Below, in pieces: positions 55,391 through 64,000 of a stretch of DNA of 64,000 bases; the stretch's first letter is position 1; the number at the start of each line of letters is the position of its first letter. Position numbers and translations under genes: made by a program. Origin of the DNA: Cranoglanis bouderius (lineage: Eukaryota > Chordata > Actinopteri > Siluriformes > Cranoglanididae); contig CM042558.1 of the NCBI GenBank assembly GCA_023630585.1, forward strand, positions 3,410,300 through 3,474,299. Reading direction: 5' to 3'. The notes beneath the pieces were generated by a model. It was not told the origin of the DNA, searched no databases, and saw only the letters and a list, made by a program, of their open reading frames with translations.

Positions 55391-58300
55391 ATGGTAATTG
55401 TTTTTAGTTGGTTTAGAAACATTACTTGCATCTTACTTACCATTACTTACCTCTTTCAAGGTACCCCAGTACCTTCTGCTAAGGTTTTTCTCTCAAATGA
55501 CATGCTTATTCTCAATTTTCCTAATTATTAACATGGTTCTTGCTAAATTGACTTGTAAGTCTTTGGTGGCCTTCTGGCCAGTTCTCCATTTAGGGCAATG
55601 TATTAAAAAAAAAAATCAAAGACCTACTGTATTTTTATTCTCAGGAGAAACACCTTTTCCCTCTAGGTCTTGTTGTTTCTTATCCTCTTTTTTGCTTGGT
55701 TGTTGCCCGTGGCCAGTAGTGCTGATCTCCCAATAGGCAAGTGACAATTCTTGTACGTCAAAAGAAATACATGTCACTGGAGGGAATTTGTAATTATTGA
55801 TTTATTGTGGTGGTTACAAATAATTGATTCCATGTAGGCTTTCTTTCATATTTATGAATTGCTAGAATTGGGAAGTCATTTTTTCCTCTTTCCAGTTTGG
55901 TGCTATAACTTTCCTTCATGCAGTGAGTATTTTTGTTTCAGTGTATCATCTGAATATTTCTCCATGAAATTTGTGTATATTTTTGGGGAGGGGTAAAAAC
56001 CTAGACTGGATTGTTCCAGTGATTAGCTTAAATTTAAAATTCTTTTTATGCCACTCCATCTGTCTGTCTGAGATTCTTGTGACCTTGATGACTCAAGAAC
56101 ATGTATTTGAATGTTTGTAAGATTTATATTTTATATATATATTTAAAAAAATTTCTTCAATAGCTTATTGCCCTCCCTTAAAATATGTTCAGAGGTCTGA
56201 CTGTTGCCTCCTTTATAGATATTTTAGAGATTTATTGTTGTAAGAATAAGTTAAGAACACATTTGTGTGCTTCTGAGCCAACACTGCATGTTTCAGATGA
56301 ATCTACCTGGCCTTCAATCCCCAATGCATATTGCCGTGGACGTCACCAGTCTCCTATTAACATCGTGACCACAAACGTCCAAGCTGACGTGAACTTGACA
56401 TCATTCAAATTCACTGGTTATGATGATGGCATGGTCATGACTGAAATGACCAACACTGGCAGGGGCGGTTTGTACCCACTATGCTGTTTGTCCTTCCATT
56501 TTAATACGTGTGTTCACAAGTGGTCCATTGATTCCTATAAACTTTTACTTGTGTTCAGCTTAAAGGCTGTCCCACTGATCCAAACAATCCCTATTTTTCT
56601 GTGATTTGTTAAATGACTTTTCCCAGCATTATCTTATTAGCATGTTATTTTTTTTTTCTCAATCACTTTGATCTGTATTATTTAGTTAAGGTCACACTGA
56701 ACCAAGAAAAGATGGTGGTTGAAGGTGGTGCTCTTCCTGGCATTTACTACAGCAAGCAGTTCCACTTTCACTGGGGCAAAGGCAGCTCTATGCCTGGATC
56801 TGAGCACACCATAAATGGCAAAAGATTCTCTATGGAGGTTTAAAAATGCACACATGCACCTTATGCACACTATGCTGCATCAAACCATCTTTGCCATTGC
56901 CTGATCTTTTCTTTTTTTTTTTTTTTTCTTTTTATAACCAGTTGCACATAGTGAATGTTAAAGCAGGATACAATTCAGCTGTAAGCACCCTTAAAGATCC
57001 AACAGGGTTTGCTGTTCTTGGTTTCTTTCTTGAGGTACAGTAGCTCCAGCTGTACAAGTTTTAATGTACATATACTTGATTCATAATGGCTATAAAAATG
57101 ATTTCCTAATTATAACTTGATGGTGGGGAACAAAGTAGGGTTTGGGGTTCAGGGGTGCATGTAGGATGAACTAGATTAACAGTAGAATGGGGTCAAACAA
57201 TGCCGTTAATGTTGAGAGATTTCAGAATTCAATGCAGGTCATGGTTATAAGATATGAATGTAAGGGCAGAGCAGTGAAGGTCCTAATCCATCATGTTCAC
57301 TTATAGTTCGTTGCACCCTTTGTTTCAAAGACGTTAACTGTGTTGCTCATGTGTAGGCGACCAATGACACTGGTAAACCCAAGAGCTGGAAGACCCTAAC
57401 CTCCTATCTAGCAAATATCTCGAATGCAGGTACTGGACCAACATGACTTGCTGGTGGAATTTATTTTTTTATTTATAAAATAACACTTTATGATGCTGCA
57501 CTTAAATGGCTAGTTTAAAATCGTGTCAAGTACAGTTGGCTGTAAAACCTAGATTTTTCTGCAGGTGGTGTCCCTATGCAACAAGTGTTCAGCCTTGGAT
57601 TTATGCCATATTGTGTAAGGTTGCATCAGGATTCAGGTTTACAGAAACATGGCAAAACTGTTATCACTTCAACTAAATGCTTTTCAGGTGATAAAGTAGC
57701 AATCACTTGGCATATTACCATGGACAGTCTGCTTGAAGGAGTGGATCGGACTAAATATTACCGCTACCAGGGCTCTCTGACCACGCCACCCTGTGATGAA
57801 GCAGTCGTGTGGACTATCTTTAAAGACCCCATTAAAGTCAGCCAAGATTTGGTAAGTATGTGCAACTTTTCAGTTTGCTTTAGTGTCTAATCTTATCCAC
57901 AAAGGACAGGCATGGTTCCAGGGTTCACATTACAGTCAAACAGAAAGTCACAAGTAATGGCTGATTTAAACAAGTGGAATCAGGTGTGGCTCCTGCTTGG
58001 TTGGAAGGAGAACCTGGACCCACGATGGCCCTTTGCAGACACTGCTTTGTTTATTTATTTATTTATTTATTCTTATTTATTTTTAAGTGTCACTGAAATC
58101 AAAAATGGTTCTATATGGAACCAAATGCACTATATGGTGCTTGGAGGCAAATCTTCTATGCTATTATGCAGTGTACCTTATAGAAACCATTGCAGGTTCT
58201 GTCTTCCATGTAGCTTTCCAAAGCAACAAATGGCTTCCAAAATGGAGGTTGTTGATTTGATTTAAATGTAGTGTGATTAAAGTGCTGAAATGCTTGAGTA

Positions 58301-58570
58301 CTGTGGTTTTTCAGTCATATTCAAAGCAGTAAATTTGCTTAAATCATTGCTCTCCAATAGATTGATCTCTTCAGCACTAGTGTGTACTTCAACAAGAGCA
58401 TGACCTCTCACCTGATTGATAACTTCAGGCACACTCAGGACATAAACAACAGGGTTGTGACCTCTCAGGACAGAAGAAACAGGGACAATTGGCCCTCAAA
58501 TTCAGCAGACATCCAGCCTTACAATATGTACTTATGTACTGCAGCAGTCCTGTACATCTGTTGGTTCTAG
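55391..58570 (+). CDS. ca4-like: Carbonic anhydrase 4-like, tandem copy B (nine coding exons)
   Basis: A probable GPI-anchored extracellular CO2/bicarbonate enzyme. Coding exons: 55391-55393 (just the ATG), 55667-55736, 55896-55922, 56297-56467, 56686-56837, 56942-57034, 57357-57429, 57688-57851 and 58361-58570 (963 nt, 320 aa). The signal peptide runs MVLLFLILFFAWLLPVASS. CA4 cysteines are in WCYNFPSC, AYC and PPC. Zinc ligands are in QFHFHWG and ELHIVN, with SEHT and the active-site SLTTPPC intact. The His64 position (NTGRG) is Arg. Intron 2 has a GC-AG donor (AG|GCAAGT) and intron 4 a weak GTTTGT donor. The C-terminus is hydrophobic (MYLCTAAVLYICWF), a short possible GPI signal. Exons 2-5, 7 and 8 have the same lengths as in copy A. 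A polyadenylation signal lies at 59145. Confidence 0.91.
57893..58045. mobile_element. Partial palindromic MITE in intron 8 of CA4-like B
   Basis: Shares GGAATCAGGTGTGGCTCCTG and TTGGTTGGAAGGAGAACCTG with the MITE at 54897. It begins CTAATCTTATCC soon after the exon 8 donor. An (ATTT)n run follows at 58046-58085. Confidence 0.65.
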
Positions 58571-59165
58571 GCTTTGCATATGTTTTTCTTTTTTTTTTTT
58601 CTTCTCCCTTGTATGGTGCTTGGATATACCTACAGCAGCCAGGTAAATTGTAGATGTTATTTCCTGCTTCTTTGTGGAATGTTGCGTATTGAGGATGAAC
58701 ATAATTCTTGGTATAACATATGGTATCCTTGTATTGGGCACGTCTCTTTTGTAAAATCAATGTGGTTCATGAAACTTGGATCATATTTACTGTTCTGAAA
58801 ATATGGGCCCAGATTTTGTACTTGTTGGTAATCTTAATTTTTAACAGCATAATTAAACCTCTGACTTTCAATCAGACTTGTTACAGATTGTCACGGTAAC
58901 CAAGATGTTACCAAATTTCCTACTTGAATTATGAAAAATGTTTAAGTTTTAAGGAAGTTTGTAAAATTTTATGTACATGGCTATTTCATTTAAATGGTCT
59001 TGTGTTTTGTAATTTTATTTTTACACAAATCGGTAAATTGCTGCTTGACAACCTGAAATATTTATTTGTACACTTATTGTGCAGCAACTGTATTTGTCCA
59101 CCTTCTGATACTTAAAACATTAATACTGACCACTGCACATTTTGAATAAAATCACTCTTCTAACT
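58571..59165 (+). other. 3' UTR of CA4-like B with poly(A) signal
   Basis: Non-coding sequence after the stop. AATAAA at 59145-59150 is followed by a T/G-rich stretch, a plausible transcript end. Confidence 0.6.
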
Positions 59166-60130
59166 GAATCCTTCTCTTGTGTCTTAAGGATACATGTTGC
59201 TTGTTGGATAGTTAGTATTGATGCTAAAAGGGAACCTGCAGCTCATTGGTTTTACACATTTTATGGAACTTACTTAACAGCCTAGTCTTCTGATTATAGA
59301 CGCTAACAGAATTATGCCTAATCTTAAAGCTGGGGGTTGTTTCCTATTGAGGTTAGCTTTTTATTACAAGTCTTGTTTAACTGTTTTTTAACCAGGTGTG
59401 TTCAGCCATGCAATGGGGTTTCTTGCAATGACCAGTGTAATGCATGTAGAGTAGTTTGTTACTTAGTAGCCATGCTGCCACACAGCACAAAATGTATGTG
59501 TAATCCAAACAATTAAGGCAAAAGGCTGAGCAATGTACCAGAAGGCTTACCTCTACCACACTACAGTACACATGCCTGTGTCCCAAGATCACACACAATG
59601 CAAAATGTGAGCAATCAAGGGATTAGTGCAATTAAACCACATCACATGTAAATTATGGGAGGGGCACAAACATCTTGCCTGCATAGCCAGTCCACCTAAT
59701 CAGTTGGGGTTGGACTATAGTTGGTTTGTTCAAACAAAAATATACAGAAGCCATGACACTGACCCCCAAAAACCCCCCGCAAAACAACAAAATGCTTACA
59801 CAGATTACCATAAGTAAAGACTTCAGCCTGGATAATAACAGGAGTCAAACCTGGATGCAACCGAATCAGCAAAAACCCAAAATATCCCTTAGCCTAGGGC
59901 AAAAGGTTTCTCCAAAAAAAAAAAAAAAAAAAAAAAGGGGACAAAACAGCAGGGGCAACCCCCTGTTACACAGCAAACTGGCATGTTTTCCCCTCCTGAC
60001 TTTCTTACTTTTATAGTAAAGGCCAAGGGTGAGCTGTTAATTAGCTCTTTGTAACAATTGGCTACAGATACAAAGGGGACTGAGTAACTTTGCTAGGGAA
60101 ACAAAAGCGAATTCCTTTTTAGGGCTGCAT
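59166..60130. other. Intergenic, nothing recognised
   Basis: Contains an A21-type run at about 59916-59937 and no assignable gene or element. Confidence 0.5.
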
Positions 60131-60767
60131 ATTATCTACTGGTTACACCTGGAACACTGTAAAGGCCATCAACAAGTGGAGAAAATGGGGCACCACAGTG
60201 ACATTACCAAGAACCAGATGTCGCTGCATTTTACAATTTACAAAAAAACAAAGCCTGCATGTGACCACAATCTCTCATTTTCTTCACATGTCTGGGCTAT
60301 GGGGTAGGTTGGCTAGATGGAAACCCTTCTAGCCAAATGAGGAAAAATGTGTTATGGTCTGATGAGACCAAGGTAGAACATTTTGGGCATAATTCTAAAA
60401 GATATGTTTGGCACAAAAACAAGATAGCTTATCACCCAAAAAACACAGTGAAGCATGGTGGTGGCAGCATCATGCTATGGCTGCTTCTTTCCAGCAGGGA
60501 CTGTGGCTCTAGTCAAGACAAAGGGAATCATGGACAGTTACAAATACAGATCTATTTTGACACAAAACCTGCAGGCCTCTGTCAGACAGCTGAAGATTAA
60601 GACCAATTTCACCTTCCAGCATGACAATTAACAGGAAAATGATCCCAAGCATACCTCAAATTCCACCAAGGCTTGCTTGCAGAAGTAGTCCTGGAAGATT
60701 CTACAGGGCCATCACAGTCACCTGACTTTTTGATTTGAAGAAGGCGGTTGCAACCCAAGAATATTAC
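60130..60767 (+). mobile_element. Composite Tc1 fragments
   Basis: The plus strand has VLWSDETKVEHFGHNSKRY and KHGGGSIMLW (60337-60600), then a QHDN-like block. It switches near 60630 to sequence of the 10741/30183 family, up to the KKAVATQEYYG-like region. Both parts are broken. Confidence 0.75.
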
Positions 60768-60915
60768 GGATGTGATGCTGCTGACAGACTTCCTGTTTGG
60801 CGTGTCGTGTGTGTTCAAATCATTTTCCCGGGAGCTTCAAGCAGAGTTTATCCACATCGGATCCGTCTAAAATAATATCAACTGATCTTCGACTAAAGTA
60901 CGTTAAACACTCAAT

Positions 60916-61818
60916 ATGGCTAATCTTCAGCTTGTTCAGTGTGTTGAGTGCAGGATGTTTAGTCATTCTTCCTCCGTCGTTAGTAATAGCTTTGTTTGTG
61001 CTAAGTGTATGCTAGTTAGCTCTCTGACGGAGAAGATTTCAGCATTAGAGGTGCGCATCCAGACTCTAGAGAGGGTTAGTGAGAGTGAGAGCAGTGTAGT
61101 TTCTGTAGGGGAAAGTCTGGATGCCTCAGGCGGAGATAGCCCAATACCCCAACTCCGGCATTAGAGCCCTCACGGCGTGGCGAATGAGTGACGACTCGGC
61201 AGCATAATCGCAAAGCCAAAGCTAACGCTAAGGCTTGCCCATGGGAGCACCACTCCTCTCCGCTTCACGTGTCCAACAGGTTTGCTCTCCTCAGTGAAGC
61301 ACCCGCTGAGAAACCTGAAAGAGCTCTGGTTATAGGAGACTCTATCTTAAGGCACGTGAAATTAGCTAGGCCTTTAGGGGCTCCAGCAGCTTTAGTTAGG
61401 TGTATACCGGGAGCCAGGGCGCCGGACATAGCAGGTAATCTTAGGGTCTTAGATTAGGTTTTCAAAGATAGTTATTCATGTAGGAGCTAATGATATGCGC
61501 CTTCGTCAGTCAGAGTTTACTAAGAGTAACATTGTAGAAGTGTGTAAATTAGTGAAGGTGATGTCCGATGCAGTAATATGCTCTGGCCCCATCCCAATGC
61601 GGCGTGGCGATGTAGCTTACAGCCAGTTATGGTCGCTGAACTGCTGGATTTCCAGGTGGTGCTCTGAAAACAATGTGGGATTTATAGATCATTGGAGCAG
61701 TTTTGAGGGCAAGGCTGGCCTGTTAGGGTGGGACGGTATCCATCCCACTCGGGAAGGTGCTGCTATCATTTCTTGCAGCATAGCACATAGTCTCAGAACA
61801 GGCCTAGTTAACTGTTGA
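60916..61818 (+). pseudogene. LINE ORF1: zinc-finger-like N-terminus, coiled coil, SGNH esterase domain; frame-broken
   Basis: The start ATG 60916 opens a Cys-pair region (CVECRMFS, FVCAKCML) followed by a heptad stretch (LTEKISALEVRIQTLE), stopping at 61164. The frame continues at about 61188-61457 with LVIGDSILRHVKLA (the GDS block of SGNH hydrolases). It shifts again at 61457-61495 to give VGANDMRLR and later WDGIHPTREGA (the Asp-x-x-His block), ending at 61818. Esterase-type ORF1 proteins are known from CR1/L2 LINEs. At least two frame breaks make it non-functional as it stands. Confidence 0.82.
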
Positions 61819-61965
61819 CTATCCAGAGCCAAGGCCAGGGAGCAGACAAGCAGGCTAAACCGACCGTCTGCTAGCTGCACTGAGTCGTCACCTAGGTTCC
61901 ACAATATCGAGACTGTGTCTGTTCCCCGAGCTAAACAAACATGTAGAAATTTTCAGAAAGTTTGA

Positions 61966-64000
61966 TTGAGTAACCTAATTAACATAAAATTAGACCATAT
62001 TGAATGCACAGCCAGCACCTTTGATCTGAAGCTAGGACTGTTAAATATTAGATCTCTTATGTCTAAAGCACTTATTGTTAATGAAACCATTACTGATCAG
62101 GAGTTTAATATAATGTGTTTAACCGTGATATGGATTAAACCAAACGAGTACATAGCATTAAATGAAGCCAGTCCTCCTGGATACAGTTATATACATCAGC
62201 CCTGTCTAACTGGCAGAGGAGTCGTCACACAAAAACCTAGCCATGAGTTCAACTCCTTTGAAGTTCTTCATACTAGTATAACATATGTAACCACAAAAAA
62301 TAAGTCTATCGAGTCGATTCCACTCATTATTATTTACAGACCCCCAGGGCCATATTCTGAATTCCTTGGTGATTGCAGATTTTATCTCAAACCTGGTTGT
62401 TTCTCTAGATAAAGCATTAATTGTTGGTGACTTTAATATTCATTTTGATAACCCGGAAGATCCTCTGAGAACAGCGGTTGTGTCTATTTTAGATTCAGTA
62501 GGGGTCAATCAGACTGTAATAGGACCCACTCATAATGGTGGTCACACTCTTGACATTATACTAACATACGGATTAAATATTGAAAATATAGTCACATTTC
62601 CACAGTCTGAAGTTATCTCAGATCATTATCTCATCTCATGTAAATTGCGCATTGATCATAATATATGCACTTTGGCACGCTACTATCAACTATATCAACT
62701 ATGATTAGATCATCGTCTGATCCCATAGAACTTGATCAGGCGACTGAATGCTTAGAGTCAATGTTCCGCTACACGTTAGATAAGGTAGCTCCACCTAAAA
62801 GAAAAATAATTAGAGAGAAAAAGCTAGCACCCTGGTATAATGATCACACACGTACCTTAAAACAGATCACTCGACAATTAGAACGTAAATGGTGTCAAAC
62901 CAAATTGGTAGTATTGCAAACAGCATGGAAGGAGAGTCTCCTGAACTATAGGAAATCTCTTAGTGCTGCTAGATCAGTCTATCTCTCTACCTTAATTGAA
63001 GATAACAAAAATAAATCCTAGATTCTTATTTAATACTATAGCAAAATTAATTAGGAATAAAACCGCCACAGACACATGCACACAATCATTATATAGCAGC
63101 GATCATTTCATGACTTTTTTCATGTGCAAAATTGAAAATATTAGACAAAAAATTCAGACTATTAATTTAAAACCAGACAGTCTAACTAACCCTGTAGATA
63201 ATAATATAGCAATATCAGATCAACGATTAGAGTGCTTTACTCCCCTTAGAGAGACCGAAGTTATTTCATTAATTTCTTCATCAAAATCATCAACTTGTAT
63301 ACTAGATCCCCTACCTACATGTTTCTTCAAACAGATTATTCCAGAAATAATCAAACCCCTTCTAGAAATAATCAATTCTTCCCTTAGCACTGGCTATGTA
63401 CCTAAATCATTTAAATTAGCAGTTATCAAAAAACCTGACCTCGACCCCTGTCAATTGTCCAGCTATAGGCCAATATCAAATCTCCCTTTAATCTCCAAGA
63501 TCTTAGAAAAGGTTGTAGCACAGCAGCTATGCTCATACCTACATAGGAATAACATTCATGAAATATATCAGTCAGGATTTAGGCCTCATCATAGCACAGA
63601 GACAGCACTGGTTAAAGTGGTAAATGATCTACTGCTGGCCTCTGATCAGGGTTGTGTCTCCATGCTTGTGTTGCTTGACCTTAGTGCAGCTTTTGATACA
63701 ATTGATCATACTATTCTCTTTGATAGACTAGAAAATGTTGTTGGCATTAATGGAACGGCCCTCTTCTGGCTCAGGTCTTATTTGACTGATCGTTATCAGT
63801 TCGTAGATGTAAATGGTGAATTCTCTACGCATACTGAGGTAAAGTTTGGTGTTCCGCAAGGTTCTGTTTTAGGCCCACTTCTCTTTTCTTTATATATGCT
63901 ACCTCTGGGTCAAATTATTCGTAAACATGGAATTAGCTTCCACTGTTATGCTGATGACACACAGTTGTATGTTTCAGCAAAGCCAGATGACAGACACCAG
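61966..64000 (+). pseudogene. LINE ORF2: endonuclease and reverse transcriptase, partial and frame-broken
   Basis: The endonuclease has LGLLNIRSL, GDFNIHFDNPED and ISDHYLI, with frameshifts near 62370 and 62660. The segment usually reading LTETW is LTVIW here, so the catalytic Glu appears lost. The linker 62665-63021 ends in a stop. The reverse transcriptase follows from about 63020: SSYRPISNLPLISKILEKV, FRPHHSTETAL, LLDLSAAFDTIDH, GVPQGSVLGPLLFSLYML, and YADD at 63947-63958. The frame is open at the right edge. Confidence 0.85.

Larger units (their letters stand above)
60768..64000 (+). mobile_element. L2/CR1-group LINE, two-ORF type, runs off the right edge
   Basis: The 5' end is near 60768, where Tc1 sequence stops. 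ORF1 and ORF2 pieces follow on the plus strand to the window end, with frameshifts in both. It is the same family as 28505-29720 and better preserved. Confidence 0.87.

Noticed and set aside
61318..61818. SGNH esterase as a host hydrolase gene
   Set aside because: It is in line with an endonuclease and reverse transcriptase of the same LINE, and its frame is broken.

Overview
The window looks like a teleost fish nuclear genome. It is AT-rich, its genes are split by canonical spliceosomal introns, and it is dense with Tc1-like DNA transposons, LINEs, tRNA-derived SINEs and long GT/TA/ATCT microsatellites. The repeat mixture would suit a catfish or other otophysan, but the species call is a weak inference. 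I saw no bacterial genes, CRISPR array, tRNA or rRNA gene.

Three host loci, four genes in all, lie on the + strand. (1) At 2003-2432 are what I read as the last three coding exons of trpm4 (coiled coil, then a WMAEALSQS-type tail). (2) At 9076-18539 is a complete six-exon gene encoding a 324-residue secretory-pathway acidic protein with a C-terminal CxxC-rich domain. I identify it as hrc, the sarcoplasmic reticulum histidine-rich calcium-binding protein; in mammals HRC and TRPM4 are neighbours, so the two calls support each other. (3) At 37018-42406 and 55391-58570 is a tandem pair of carbonic anhydrase 4-like genes with nine coding exons each. Six internal exons have identical lengths. Both keep the three zinc-binding histidines and the four CA4 cysteines, but both have lost the His64 proton shuttle.

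Most of the rest is mobile DNA. 1-1921: Tc1 remnants in the intron before the trpm4 exons. 2800-4772: a Tc1-like element with 38 residues between its last two catalytic positions, carrying a solo LTR. Four short deletion derivatives of that family lie at 8081, 12758, 17242 and 31024. 20069-22967: a three-level nest of a Tc1, an unclassified repeat and a nearly intact Tc1. 22991-24400: a decayed Ty3/gypsy element. 24405-27310: a LINE with RNase H split by a DD35E Tc1-like element. 28505-29720: an L2/CR1-group LINE fragment with a SINE in it. 34026-35540, 43710-45215 and 49630-51126: further Tc1 elements. 45288-47371: a LINE with a 603-codon open reverse-transcriptase frame and an inverted 5' end. 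60768 to the right edge: an L2/CR1-group LINE with an esterase-type ORF1.

Functionally, hrc and trpm4 both belong to muscle calcium handling, and the CA4-like pair would be GPI-anchored extracellular enzymes. I see no shared regulation between them. I found no convincing new multi-gene system. The most notable items are the His64-less CA4 pair, the non-histidine-rich fish HRC, the set of Tc1 families with four catalytic spacings, and a short element that keeps only a transposase DNA-binding domain.
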